This document shows positions 17,542 to 26,127 of a DNA stretch of 64,000 bases, piece by piece. The translations under genes and the position numbers were made by a program. Each line of letters starts with the position of its first letter. Position 1 is the stretch's first letter. Origin of the DNA: Bacillus sp. MM2020_4 (GTDB lineage Bacteria > Bacillota > Bacilli > Bacillales > Cytobacillaceae); contig NZ_JAANMZ010000001.1 of assembly GCF_011250555.1 (NCBI RefSeq), forward strand, positions 1 to 64,000, read 5' to 3'. A model generated the notes under the pieces. It did not search any database. It saw nothing but the letters and a program-made list of their open reading frames with translations, and was not told the origin of the DNA.

Positions 17542-18447
17542 ATGACTTCTCGATTTACGTTGAAATGGGTTATAGAAAACGAACAAGCTGGATTGTTAAT
17601 AAAGGATTTTTTGAAAAATGAGGAGATCTCCCGTACAGCTTTAACGGATATCAAGTTTAAGGGCGGAAGTATCCAGGTAAATAAAGAAGAGGTAAATGTC
17701 CGCTACAAGCTAAGGGAGGGCGAGGTACTAACAGTAATGTTTCCTGCTGAGCATCCTAGCGTTGGAGTTCTTGGCGAGGATATCCCGTTAACCATTCTGT
17801 TTGAGGACGAGTATCTACTTGTAGTTTGCAAACCCCCTGGCATGAATACGATTCCCTCAAGGGAACACCCTTCGGGCAGTCTTGCCCATGCACTTGTCGG
17901 CTATTATCAGCGAATTGGGCTTGAGGCAACGTCTCACATCGTCACTCGGCTTGATCGTGATACTTCTGGGATTGTATTAATTGCTAAGCATCGGCACGTG
18001 CATCATTTATTTAGTAAAATGCAGCAGAGCGGGCTGGTAAAAAGAACATATGAGGCTTTTGCAGCTGGTCTGCTTGCTGGAGAAAATGGGACAATTGTGG
18101 AACCGATTGGCCGCAAAGAGGACAGTATCATTGAAAGAGAAGTCCGGGATGACGGTCAATTCGCCTGTACACATTATCGTGTGCTTAAAAGATATCGTAC
18201 CTTTACACACATAGAGCTACAGCTTGAAACGGGGAGAACCCATCAAATAAGGGTACATATGTCCTACCTTGGTCATCCGTTGCTTGGGGATGATTTATAC
18301 GGTGGGGATACAACGATGATGAATCGCCAGGCTCTTCATTGCCGAAAAATTATATTTACACACCCATTCCTTGGTAAGGAAATGACATTTGAAGCACCGT
18401 TGCCTAAGGATATGTGGGATATTTTAGAGGCTGATCCGCTTTTATAG
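17542..18447 (+). CDS. yjbO: RluD-family pseudouridine synthase YjbO
   Basis: RNA pseudouridine synthase, 301 residues. An N-terminal S4-like RNA-binding domain (about residues 14-62) precedes the catalytic domain with the HIVTRLDRDTSGIVLIAK motif; Asp138 is the catalytic residue. The ending GRTHQIRVHMSYLGHPLLGDDLYGG is the standard family block. GAGGTACC precedes the ATG. Exact rRNA or tRNA target unknown. It closes the yjbL-relQ-nadK-yjbO unit. Confidence 0.93.
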   Translation: MTSRFTLKWVIENEQAGLLIKDFLKNEEISRTALTDIKFKGGSIQVNKEEVNVRYKLREGEVLTVMFPAEHPSVGVLGEDIPLTILFEDEYLLVVCKPPGMNTIPSREHPSGSLAHALVGYYQRIGLEATSHIVTRLDRDTSGIVLIAKHRHVHHLFSKMQQSGLVKRTYEAFAAGLLAGENGTIVEPIGRKEDSIIEREVRDDGQFACTHYRVLKRYRTFTHIELQLETGRTHQIRVHMSYLGHPLLGDDLYGGDTTMMNRQALHCRKIIFTHPFLGKEMTFEAPLPKDMWDILEADPLL

Positions 18448-18464
18448 GGATCGCCTCTATTTTG
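18427..18464 (+). terminator. terminator overlapping the yjbO end
   Basis: GAGG-CT-GATCC pairs with GGATC-G-CCTC across the stop codon, with a T-rich tail (TATTTTGTT). The stem contains a small internal bulge. Confidence 0.65.
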
Positions 18465-18543
18465 TTGAATTAGGCTTATTATTTGTAGAATCCTTCGATT
18501 AATTGTTAGAATAACCTATAACATTTGTAGAAAAGAAAGCTAT

Positions 18544-19287
18544 TCAATCAAAGTCTTTAAACTTTCCCTCGGCATATGGCATTGTAGAAGGGACCGAAAT
18601 GAGTTCCATTTCAGGATATCTTAATGCAGTAAGCTGCCCGCCGAACACGGCTCCGGTATCAATGTTATATGTATGGTTGAGGATTCGGGGAGCTTTTACT
18701 GGCGTATGCCCATAAACAATACAGGCTTCTCCGTGATAGGATTTCGCCCAATCTCGTCTGACGGGTGAACCGTCAGGGTGTTTTTCACCTGTGATATCCC
18801 CATATAGGACAAATTCTTTGACCTTTGCATGCTTCTGCCCGATCAAGTCTTCTTTAATTCCTGCATGCGCAATAATGAGCTTATGATTGTCTAATACTAC
18901 ATACAAGGGTGCTTTTTCATAAAGCTCGATAAATTTTTTACGAATGGATTGCCGGTCTTTTTTATATAATGATTCATATTCTGCAACGGTTGTTTCGAGA
19001 CCGTGAGCGATTTGGACTTTGTTCCCAAGAAAAAAGCGGTATAGCTTATTACAATGGTTTCCGGGCACGTAATATGCCTGGTTCCGCTGGATGACGAGCT
19101 CCCAAACCAGCTCAATCACTCTCAATGATTCGGGACCTCTGTCAGTTAAGTCGCCAACAAAACCAAGAGCTCTATTTTCTGGATGGCTAGGAATCCCTCC
19201 AGTCTCCCATTTGTAGCCAAGTTTTGAGATCAGTTCTTTTAATTCACTAAAACAACCATGGATATCACCAATTATATCTATTTTCAT
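18544..19287 (-). CDS. prpE: metallophosphatase PrpE (Ap4A hydrolase / phosphatase)
   Basis: Calcineurin-like bis(5'-nucleosyl)-tetraphosphatase/protein phosphatase; in B. subtilis PrpE acts on Ap4A and affects spore germination. Metal-binding motifs are GDIHGCF at residues 7-13, [10 protein letters not shown], and GNHCNKL, with C-terminal histidine motifs IAHAGI and YGHTPV. The start at MKIDIIGD is chosen because AGGAGG lies nine bases before it; an upstream ATG is not supported. 247 residues is normal. Convergent with yjbO and divergent from the antiporter gene. Confidence 0.93.
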   Translation of the reverse strand: MKIDIIGDIHGCFSELKELISKLGYKWETGGIPSHPENRALGFVGDLTDRGPESLRVIELVWELVIQRNQAYYVPGNHCNKLYRFFLGNKVQIAHGLETTVAEYESLYKKDRQSIRKKFIELYEKAPLYVVLDNHKLIIAHAGIKEDLIGQKHAKVKEFVLYGDITGEKHPDGSPVRRDWAKSYHGEACIVYGHTPVKAPRILNHTYNIDTGAVFGGQLTALRYPEMELISVPSTMPYAEGKFKDFD

Positions 19288-19369
19288 ATGCTGCATCCTC
19301 CTATTCATTATTTTTTGTTTTAATGTTAGTTTTTAATCAGAATCCTTATTTGAGAGAGGTGAAACAAAG

Positions 19370-21229
19370 ATGGAACAACACGTATCCGTCATTTCCTTAC
19401 TTGTTGTTGTCACAATGGCCTTTTTAACTCCTATTATCCTTCATCGGTTTAAATTAAATTTTATCCCGGTGGTTGTTGCCGAAATCATAATGGGCCTAAT
19501 TATTGGAAAAACAGGCTTCAATATCGTTCATCAGGATGTCTGGCTTTCAACACTTTCATCACTTGGCTTTATCTTTCTTATGTTCTTAAGTGGACTTGAA
19601 ATTGATTTTACGGCCTTCACGGGGAGTAAAAAGCGGGAAATTCTCCCGAATGGAAAAAAGGAACCTAATACCTTTGTTGTAGCGAGCATCATCTTTACTG
19701 GGGTCTTTATTTTTTCTCTGGGACTATCCTATTTGTTTGTTATCGCAGGCTTTATCGATAATGCCTTTTTAATGACATTGATCATTTCCACGATTTCATT
19801 AGGAGTGGTTGTGCCCACCTTAAAGGAGGCGCACCTAATGAAGACTGTTATCGGGCAAATCATTTTACTAATTGCAGTTATTGCAGATTTGGCCACGATG
19901 ATTTTGCTCGCCGTTTTTGTCTCGCTGTATGAAGCAGGGCACGGAAATACATGGTTACTGTTAATTTTATTCGCTGCCGGGATCGTCCTTTATTTTGTGG
20001 GCAAAAGATTTAAGAATCGCACCTTTATTGAGACATTATCAACTGGGACTGTCCAGATTGGAACAAGAGCCGTGTTCACACTGATTATCGTCTTAGTAGG
20101 TTTATCTGAATCAGTCGGTGCCGAAAATATTCTTGGAGCCTTTCTAGCGGGCGTGCTCGTCTCCTTATTATCACCCAACCAAGACCTTGTACATAAGCTT
20201 GATTCCTTTGGCTACGGGTTTTTAATTCCGATATTTTTCGTGATGGTTGGTGTGAATCTTGATGTGTGGTCCTTATTTAGTGAGAAGAAGCTCTTGTTGT
20301 TAATCCCGCTTTTACTGATCGGACTGTTATTATCAAAGCTTGTACCAGTTTATCTCTTGAAAATTTGGTATGATATGAAAACAGTTATTTCTTCAGGCTT
20401 TTTACTCACCTCAACGCTGTCACTCGTCATTGCGGCGGCAACGATTGGGGAGAGAATAGGGGTTATTACAGAACATATGAAGGGAACATTAATTTTGGTT
20501 GCGGTCATCACATCCATTTTTACCCCGATTGTGTTTAAGAAGCTGTTCCCTAAAGAGACGGTAGCAGGAAAAAAGGTCAGTGTCGCTTTCTTGGGGGCCA
20601 ATCAAGTTACATTGCCAGTATCGCGGGAGTTAAAGTCTGGTCTATATGATCCGATCCTTTATCATCCAAAAATGGAAAAGTCGGAAAAACAGATTGCAAA
20701 TTCACTATTTGATATTGTGGAAATCCCGGATTATTCACTCGATACCATTTCCCAAACAAAAGTTTTTCAATCAGAAATTGTGGTCATTTCAACCGGTGAT
20801 GAGAACCGAAATGCGACCCTTTCCATCGCTGCCAAAGAAAATCACGTTCCAAGGGTTATTGCCCGAATTGAAAGCCCTGATTTGGAGCAAAGCCTGCGTG
20901 AGCATGGGATCGAAATGTATTCTGCATTTAAATCATCGCAAACGCTGCTTAGGGCATTAATTGAGTCACCAACCCTCATGAATATTCTTACGAACGAGGA
21001 AGAAGGACTTTTTGAAATTGTGATGAAGAATCCATATTTTGAAGAAATGTCATTACGAAAATTCCCCTTTACGGGTGATATCATTATTGTTCGGATTTTT
21101 AGAGGCAAGGATTCAATCGTACCCCATGGTGATACAGAATTACAGATGCATGACCGCTTGATAGTAACGGGCTCGAAGGAATATGTAGATGAGTTGAAAA
21201 GAGAATTGGAGTTTTGTGAAATCTGCTAA
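19370..21229 (+). CDS. yjbQ: KefB-type cation:proton antiporter YjbQ
   Basis: Predicted monovalent cation/H+ antiporter of the CPA2 type. About 12 hydrophobic segments fill residues 5-400, followed by a cytoplasmic region with a degenerate TrkA-N-like Rossmann fold (residues about 405-530) and a TrkA-C/RCK_C domain ending at VTGSKEYVDELKRELE. The usual glycine-rich nucleotide loop is replaced by VAFLGANQVTLPVS, so ligand binding is uncertain. 619 residues matches B. subtilis YjbQ. In B. subtilis the thi/ten cluster follows; here fabI follows directly. Confidence 0.9.
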   Translation: MEQHVSVISLLVVVTMAFLTPIILHRFKLNFIPVVVAEIIMGLIIGKTGFNIVHQDVWLSTLSSLGFIFLMFLSGLEIDFTAFTGSKKREILPNGKKEPNTFVVASIIFTGVFIFSLGLSYLFVIAGFIDNAFLMTLIISTISLGVVVPTLKEAHLMKTVIGQIILLIAVIADLATMILLAVFVSLYEAGHGNTWLLLILFAAGIVLYFVGKRFKNRTFIETLSTGTVQIGTRAVFTLIIVLVGLSESVGAENILGAFLAGVLVSLLSPNQDLVHKLDSFGYGFLIPIFFVMVGVNLDVWSLFSEKKLLLLIPLLLIGLLLSKLVPVYLLKIWYDMKTVISSGFLLTSTLSLVIAAATIGERIGVITEHMKGTLILVAVITSIFTPIVFKKLFPKETVAGKKVSVAFLGANQVTLPVSRELKSGLYDPILYHPKMEKSEKQIANSLFDIVEIPDYSLDTISQTKVFQSEIVVISTGDENRNATLSIAAKENHVPRVIARIESPDLEQSLREHGIEMYSAFKSSQTLLRALIESPTLMNILTNEEEGLFEIVMKNPYFEEMSLRKFPFTGDIIIVRIFRGKDSIVPHGDTELQMHDRLIVTGSKEYVDELKRELEFCEIC

Positions 21230-21284
21230 CCGAAACCGTTTTAAAAAATCACATGCTTTTCATTTGTGGGAAATTAGTGTAAAA

Positions 21285-21301
21285 TTAGTACCAAGTGCTA
21301 A
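21285..21301 (+). promoter_or_regulatory. FapR operator upstream of fabI
   Basis: TTAGTACCAAGTGCTAA is a 17-base inverted repeat matching the FapR operator pattern (TTAGTACC at one side, GTACTAA with one change at the other). It lies directly after a -10-like TAAAAT (21280-21285), so bound FapR would cover the transcription start. FabI is an established FapR target in B. subtilis; malonyl-CoA releases the repressor. The fapR gene is not in the window. Confidence 0.8.
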
Positions 21302-21334
21302 TATCTTGTAATTATCCTAGGAGGACTTTTAAAT

Positions 21335-22105
21335 ATGAATCTTTCTTTAACCGGAAAAACATATGTTGTAATGGGTGTGGCAAATAAACGAAGTATTGCA
21401 TGGGGAATTGCCCGTTCACTGCATAATGCAGGAGCAAGATTGATTTTTACGTATGCAGGGGAAAGAATTGAGAGTAGTGTTCGCGAATTAGCCAATTCTT
21501 TGGAAGCCGAAGGGACACTTGTTCTACCTTGTGATGTGACTAGTGATGAAGCGATTGCCACTTGTTTTGCCGAAATAAAAGAGGCTGTGGGAACGATTCA
21601 CGGGCTGGCACACTGTATTGCCTTTGCTAAAACAGAGGAGCTGAAAGGTGAATTTGTTAACACATCAAGGGATGGATTCCTGCTTGCGCAAAATATCAGT
21701 GCATTTTCCTTAACAGCTGTTGCAAAAGAAGCACAAGGCCTGATGACGGAAGGCGGCAGTATTGTGACCTTAACCTATTTAGGCGGCGAACGTGCCATTC
21801 CGAATTATAATGTAATGGGTGTCGCGAAAGCATCTTTAGATGCCAGCGTCCGTTATTTAGCCGCAAACCTTGGGCAATATGGAATTCGAGTAAATTCTAT
21901 CTCTGCAGGACCGATTCGTACCTTATCAGCTAAAGCTATCGGGGAATTTAACACTATTTTAAATGAAATTGAAGAGAAGTCCCCATTACGGAGAACCACT
22001 TCACCAGAAGAAGTTGGCGACACGGCTGTATTCCTTTTCAGTGACCTTTCTCGTGGAATTACCGGTGAAAACATTCACGTTGATTCCGGATTCCATATTC
22101 TTTAA
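21335..22105 (+). CDS. fabI: enoyl-ACP reductase FabI
   Basis: NADH-dependent enoyl-[acyl-carrier-protein] reductase, the last step of each type II fatty acid elongation cycle and the triclosan target class. The 256-residue SDR-type protein has the dinucleotide motif GVANKRSIAWGIA, the active-site run around YLGGERAIPNYNVMGVAKASLD containing the Tyr-x6-Lys pair, and the SAGPIRTLSAKAI substrate loop. AGGAGG precedes the ATG, and a FapR box lies upstream. It is followed by cotO, as in B. subtilis. Confidence 0.96.
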   Translation: MNLSLTGKTYVVMGVANKRSIAWGIARSLHNAGARLIFTYAGERIESSVRELANSLEAEGTLVLPCDVTSDEAIATCFAEIKEAVGTIHGLAHCIAFAKTEELKGEFVNTSRDGFLLAQNISAFSLTAVAKEAQGLMTEGGSIVTLTYLGGERAIPNYNVMGVAKASLDASVRYLAANLGQYGIRVNSISAGPIRTLSAKAIGEFNTILNEIEEKSPLRRTTSPEEVGDTAVFLFSDLSRGITGENIHVDSGFHIL

Positions 22106-22119
22106 TACGATTTTAACCA

Positions 22120-22150
22120 AGCCCGCTTAAAATAAGCGGGCTCTTATTAT
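22120..22150 (+). terminator. fabI terminator
   Basis: Ten-base-pair perfect stem AGCCCGCTTA / TAAGCGGGCT with a three-base loop and a CTTATTATAT tail. Confidence 0.85.
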
Positions 22151-22245
22151 ATATTCTTTTACTAAGTGAAAAAACCTTATGAACCGGTATAGGCATTTCG
22201 CATACATATAAAGTGTAGGAATTACGTCGATAGGAGGTGCCATGC

Positions 22246-22749
22246 ATGTCGAAAATGAAGAGTAGGGGTCCGCTTTTATATGTCCATCAGTCATTTTCAA
22301 GGACTCCAACAAACAACAACATGCAGGAAGTTTATTCAAACAGGAAAGAGCAGGAAACACCAGAGGAAGTAGTACCGCAGGGAAAAGAAACCCTAAAGAA
22401 AATTTCACTTGCAAAAAAGGAGCTTTTCCAAGAGCAAATTCCGATTGAAATAGTGAAAGCAGAAACTCCACATGCGGTACAGCAACAGCAAACATCACGG
22501 ACTTCATTAAAAAGAGTAAAACCCTTTAAGGAGATGGAATTAACCGAGCGTTTAGACTATCTAATCAATTTTCCAAAAGTACTGCCTCCAGTCCCGTGCA
22601 ACTTTTATACAGTTGAAGGAAACTATCAAGGATACCTAGCGGAATACAATCAGCATCAGGTAACCATAACATTTCATGATCAAACATCAAAAACCTTACC
22701 TATAGAAGAATTAAAGGATGTCATGATGATTGGGATAAAAAAAGTGTAA
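22246..22749 (+). CDS. cotO: spore coat protein CotO
   Basis: Spore coat morphogenetic protein; in B. subtilis CotO acts late in outer coat/crust assembly. The 167-residue protein is low-complexity and charged through residue 90, and then has the conserved C-terminal block KEMELTERLDYLINFPK and a short strand-rich end finishing MMIGIKKV. AGGAGG lies eight bases before the chosen ATG; a GTG overlapping that site is rejected. A CATACATA element about 40 bases upstream resembles a mother-cell (sigma-E/K) -10 box but is not decisive. Position between fabI and cotZ supports the call. Confidence 0.88.
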   Translation: MSKMKSRGPLLYVHQSFSRTPTNNNMQEVYSNRKEQETPEEVVPQGKETLKKISLAKKELFQEQIPIEIVKAETPHAVQQQQTSRTSLKRVKPFKEMELTERLDYLINFPKVLPPVPCNFYTVEGNYQGYLAEYNQHQVTITFHDQTSKTLPIEELKDVMMIGIKKV

Positions 22750-22807
22750 ACAAGGAAACAAAGAAGCCAGCCGATTTACCGACTGGCTCATTTCATTGGA
22801 TATCTTC

Positions 22808-23320
22808 TTAATCACATAAACCTAGGTTAACGTCGGCAATGCATTGGACTGCACAGAAGCAGCTTAAGTCAACAGTGATGCAATCTCTGCTTGCGCGGAA
22901 TCTTTCAACCTGGCAAACCTTTGTAAGGTCAACACAGCATTTATCGCTGCTTGAAACAAGGTTTACTGGAGCAAAGTGTCCGCTGCTATCGCGGTGTCCA
23001 GGTACTAACACGCGAAGTGTGGCACAGCAATTATCGAATACCTCTTCTACGCGGAAGTAGATGGATACACAAGCATTGCCCTCGTGTGTTAAAAATGCAT
23101 GAAACGGTGACCCGTCTGCTGTACTTAATACAAACACCCGTGTATCAACAGGCTCTCTCCTAGCAGGCGACACCATTGATCCTAAAGGCTCCGTAAAACA
23201 ACTGGAACACTCTGCACATTCTTCTTCTACGGCATTATCTTGTATATCTTTAATGGCACGAACTACTTCACACACACAGTTACCAGTGCGAAAATCGTTA
23301 TTATTATTTCCACAACCCAT
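22808..23320 (-). CDS. cotZ: cysteine-rich spore coat/crust protein CotZ/CotY
   Basis: Structural protein of the outer spore coat or crust, which self-assembles into disulfide-linked lattices. The 170-residue protein holds about 17 cysteines, many as CxxC, CC or CxC pairs (NCVCE, ECAECSSC, DNCCA, DKCCVD, SCFCAVQC). AAGGAGG precedes the ATG. Only one CotY/Z-type gene is here, whereas B. subtilis has cotVWXYZ; whether it serves as CotZ or CotY cannot be settled. It is transcribed towards cotO with a short hairpin (AGCCAG/CTGGCT) between. Confidence 0.9.
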   Translation of the reverse strand: MGCGNNNNDFRTGNCVCEVVRAIKDIQDNAVEEECAECSSCFTEPLGSMVSPARREPVDTRVFVLSTADGSPFHAFLTHEGNACVSIYFRVEEVFDNCCATLRVLVPGHRDSSGHFAPVNLVSSSDKCCVDLTKVCQVERFRASRDCITVDLSCFCAVQCIADVNLGLCD

Positions 23321-23460
23321 TTATTTTTCCTCCTTATTCCGTGATATATCTTACATTACTAACATATTTCACAGACCGCTTTTGGGTTACGGACAATTGC
23401 CTTGTTTGGCAAAATTAGGCGGATGTTTGGTTAATTTCACATAGAAAGGATCAATTTGGG

Positions 23461-23811
23461 ATGAAAATAACCTTTTTAAGCTTTGTTATATTTTCACTTT
23501 CGAGCTTTCGGCTAACAAGATTACTTGTTTTCGATAAAATTACCGAGTTTATTCGCGAGCCATTTTTCGATGAAGTAGTGGAAGAGAATGAAGAGGGAGA
23601 AAAAGATGTTTATTACCTTCCTAAAAAAACAGGATTTAAGAAATTTATGGGTGAACTGCTCAGCTGCTACTGGTGTACAGGAATTTGGGCGGCAGCCCTC
23701 ATTATCGTGTTTTATTATATATCCCCAGCCGTTTCAACGCCAATCATCCTTATATTAGCGGTTGCCGGCTTGGCTGCAATCGTAGAGGTATTCGTACAAT
23801 ATTTTATTTAA
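23461..23811 (+). CDS. yjcA: sporulation membrane protein YjcA (DUF1360)
   Basis: A 116-residue DUF1360 protein, made during sporulation in B. subtilis. It has an N-terminal hydrophobic segment with the FRLTRLLVFDKI motif, an acidic loop, an SCYWCTGIW motif with a CxxC pair (residues about 71-77), and two C-terminal membrane helices. The start has a GGAT-containing weak ribosome site (AAAGGATC) and no better alternative. It lies at the B. subtilis position after the coat genes. Confidence 0.88.
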   Translation: MKITFLSFVIFSLSSFRLTRLLVFDKITEFIREPFFDEVVEENEEGEKDVYYLPKKTGFKKFMGELLSCYWCTGIWAAALIIVFYYISPAVSTPIILILAVAGLAAIVEVFVQYFI

Positions 23812-23895
23812 AAATTAATTCTTTCGCTGAGACAAGACTTTTATCCGTTTCATATTCTAACTAGTAGAAAAAGAATTTCAGGGGAGAGTGGAAAC

Positions 23896-23994
23896 ATGAA
23901 CAACAAAAAGCAAAGCAAGGGAACAAAAACCATCCAATCCTCAAACACAAAGAGGAAAAAGGGCTGCGGGTGCGGTAAAAAGTCATCCAAGTAA
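23896..23994 (+). CDS. 32-residue basic peptide with CGCG motif
   Basis: A small ORF with a good ribosome site (AGGGGAGAG, about seven bases before ATG) and its own terminator immediately downstream. The product starts MNNKKQSKGTKT and ends KGCGCGKKSSK: 11 lysines or arginines among 32 residues plus two cysteines. It sits inside the sporulation block between yjcA and the spoVA set. The lysine-rich composition with a C-terminal CGCG knot resembles small spore or coat-associated peptides, but I do not recognise a family; the role is unknown. Confidence 0.6.
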   Translation: MNNKKQSKGTKTIQSSNTKRKKGCGCGKKSSK

Positions 23995-24000
23995 GGGAAG

Positions 24001-24029
24001 AACTGCTGGTAATCCGGCAGTTTTTTTTG
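24001..24029 (+). terminator. terminator after the CGCG small peptide gene
   Basis: AACTGCTGG pairs with CCGGCAGTT (one G-U) around TAAT, followed by eight T, seven bases after the small ORF stop. Confidence 0.88.
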
Positions 24030-24130
24030 ATGAAGCGCAAAAATTTGTTATCCAGTCATAATTTCCGCGAATGTCGAAAAAACTAGATAGTACTAGTCAG
24101 TATAAAAAATGGGACAAGGAAAGGGATAAA

Positions 24131-24598
24131 ATGATCACTAGATACGGATTGATTTTGGTCACTTGTTTATTTTTATTAGGAGCTTGTAACAATAAGCAAC
24201 AAGAAAAGGACAGTCAACTAGCGTTGATAAAGACAACAAATCCCACTCCTCTTATGACGGACAAAACAAAGAAGAACCACAAGGTCAATGAGATTAAAGA
24301 GGTGGTCAGTACTTTTCCGGAACTTTACGATATCGCTGTTGTGAAAGGAAAAGGGGATACTCTTGTTGCTTATAAGGTAAAGCATTTACACAGATTTAAA
24401 ATGAAAAAAATCGAAAAGGGAGTAACCAAAAAGTTGAAGAAAAAGTTTCCGAAAGAAGAATTTACAGTATCAAGCGACTATAAAATTTTTCTTGAAACCG
24501 TGAGGCTGGATGAAAAGATGCATTCCAAAAACTTTTCAAAGCACGATGCCGAAAAACGCTTTAAGGAAATCGTCAAAATGACGGAAGACATAAAGTAA
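24131..24598 (+). CDS. YhcN/YlaJ-type sporulation lipoprotein
   Basis: Predicted lipoprotein of about 155 residues: signal peptide MITRYGLILVTCLFLLGAC with lipobox LGAC and the lipid cysteine at residue 19. The mature part is basic, with one alpha/beta domain (VSTFPELYDIAVVKGKGDTL, then KKLKKKFPKEEF). This pattern, and its place before spoVAC, match YhcN/YlaJ-family lipoproteins found in second spoVA operons. AAGGAAAGGG lies before the ATG; a longer reading frame starting 20 codons upstream would bury the signal peptide and is rejected. Family assignment is moderately certain. Confidence 0.75.
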   Translation: MITRYGLILVTCLFLLGACNNKQQEKDSQLALIKTTNPTPLMTDKTKKNHKVNEIKEVVSTFPELYDIAVVKGKGDTLVAYKVKHLHRFKMKKIEKGVTKKLKKKFPKEEFTVSSDYKIFLETVRLDEKMHSKNFSKHDAEKRFKEIVKMTEDIK

Positions 24599-24613
24599 GA
24601 AGGGAGAATGAAG

Positions 24614-25096
24614 ATGGCGAACAAGGAGCAGCAACAAAACATGACCCCGCAGCAGCGAAACTATCAACAGCTGCAGCAAAAGCATGAGTTAAAGAGACCA
24701 GTTCTAAAGAATTGCATCAAGGCATTTTTAGTTGGCGGCCTCATTTGTGCTATTGGTCAGGCAGTCAGTTATTTTTACATATATTTTTTTAATTTTACTG
24801 AGCAGAGTGTTGGAAATCCGACCGTGGCAACGATGGTCTTTTTCTCGATGCTATTAACGGGATGGGGAGTTTATGATCGAATGGGACAATTTGCAGGTGC
24901 AGGGAGTGCTGTGCCAGTTACCGGCTTTGGAAATGCTGTGATCTCAGCTGCGATTGAGCATCGGACAGAAGGGTTTGTGCTGGGCGTGGGCGGGAATATG
25001 TTTAAACTGGCAGGTTCCGTCATCCTCTTCGGCGTATTCTCTGCATTTGTGGTTGCATTAATTAAAACGCTACTCATCATTTGGGGGGTGTTGTAA
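24614..25096 (+). CDS. spoVAC: stage V sporulation protein AC
   Basis: Membrane subunit of the SpoVA channel that moves dipicolinic acid into the forespore and out at germination; B. subtilis SpoVAC has mechanosensitive channel behaviour. The protein has a hydrophilic Gln-rich N-terminus and four hydrophobic segments, with the GRxGQFAGAGSAVPVTGFGNAV-like family block (here MGQFAGAGSAVPVTGFG). Two in-frame ATGs exist: AAGGGAG is only one base from the first but seven from the second, so the second is used. First channel gene of the inserted operon. Confidence 0.93.
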   Translation: MANKEQQQNMTPQQRNYQQLQQKHELKRPVLKNCIKAFLVGGLICAIGQAVSYFYIYFFNFTEQSVGNPTVATMVFFSMLLTGWGVYDRMGQFAGAGSAVPVTGFGNAVISAAIEHRTEGFVLGVGGNMFKLAGSVILFGVFSAFVVALIKTLLIIWGVL

Positions 25097-26122
25097 TTGC
25101 TAAGAGGGCATCAATCATGGGTATTCGCCAATCGGCCAATGATCACAGCCACAGGCGTTACAGGCGGACCGTTTGAGGCAAATGGAAAATTGGCAAATGA
25201 TTTTGATTTATTATTTGAGGACCTATGGATGGGAAAAGAGTCGTATGAGAAGGCTCATCGTTTATTGCTTGAAGAGGCAATAAAAGTGGCATTACAAAAG
25301 GGGAATATTCAAAAAGAGCAGGTGCAATTTTTATTTGCCGGGGATTTAATTAATCAAATTACGCCAACCAGCTTTGCAGCAAGAACGATGCAAATTCCCT
25401 ATTTTGGTCTTTTCGGTGCCTGCTCCACATCCATGGAGGGTTTGGCACTCTCATCCTTTGTCGTAAATTATGAAGGGGCAAAATACGTACTGACAGGTGC
25501 CTCTAGCCATAATGCTGCGGTAGAAAAGCAGTTCCGTTATCCGACTGAATATGGTGGCCAAAAGCCACCGACAGCGCAATGGACGATTACAGGTGCCGGT
25601 GTAGCACTTGTAGAGCCGAATGAACCAGGTAAGCAGCATCCAGTGACAACCGCAGCAACCATCGGAAAGGTCGTTGATATGGGACTATCAGACCCGTTTA
25701 ACATGGGCGGGGCAATGGCACCGGCAGCGGCAGATACAATCATGGCTCATTTCCGCGACCTGCAATTGGATCCATCCTACTACGATTTAATCGTTACCGG
25801 TGATCTAGGGAGAGTCGGCCACGATACGGCATTTGAATTGCTCAACAAAAGCGGTTTGAATTTGCAAAGAAAACAATTTCAGGATTGCGGATTATTAATG
25901 TATAAAGAGGATCAACCGGTTCAGTCCGGTGGAAGCGGTGCAGGGTGCTCAGCTACTGTTTTATATGGACATCTTCTTAATCAGTTAAAAAAGGGTACCT
26001 ATAAACGAATATTAGTTGTCGCTACGGGGGCATTATTGTCGCCGCTCAGTTTTCAGCAAAATGAATCCATTCCATGTATTGCCCATGCTGTTGCAATAGA
26101 GTTGAATGAAGAAAAGGGGTGA
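25097..26122 (+). CDS. spoVAD: stage V sporulation protein AD
   Basis: Soluble DPA-binding component of the SpoVA complex with a thiolase/ketoacyl-synthase fold. The 341-residue protein shows GACSTSMEGLALSSF, the TGASSHNAAVEKQFRYP block, and a VTGDLGRVGHDT segment. It begins with TTG directly after the spoVAC stop, with GGGGGGTG in front. In B. subtilis the protein is needed for DPA uptake. Length and motifs are intact, so this copy is likely functional. Confidence 0.94.
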   Translation: MLRGHQSWVFANRPMITATGVTGGPFEANGKLANDFDLLFEDLWMGKESYEKAHRLLLEEAIKVALQKGNIQKEQVQFLFAGDLINQITPTSFAARTMQIPYFGLFGACSTSMEGLALSSFVVNYEGAKYVLTGASSHNAAVEKQFRYPTEYGGQKPPTAQWTITGAGVALVEPNEPGKQHPVTTAATIGKVVDMGLSDPFNMGGAMAPAAADTIMAHFRDLQLDPSYYDLIVTGDLGRVGHDTAFELLNKSGLNLQRKQFQDCGLLMYKEDQPVQSGGSGAGCSATVLYGHLLNQLKKGTYKRILVVATGALLSPLSFQQNESIPCIAHAVAIELNEEKG

Positions 26123-26127
26123 GGTAA

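Noticed and set aside
22839-23163. Plus-strand frames opposite cotZ
   Set aside because: They are antisense shadows of a cysteine-rich coding sequence with no ribosome site.
24031-24064. Sigma-G promoter before the YhcN-type gene
   Set aside because: TGAAGC and CATAATTT are 20 bases apart, longer than the 17-18 usual for sigma-G.
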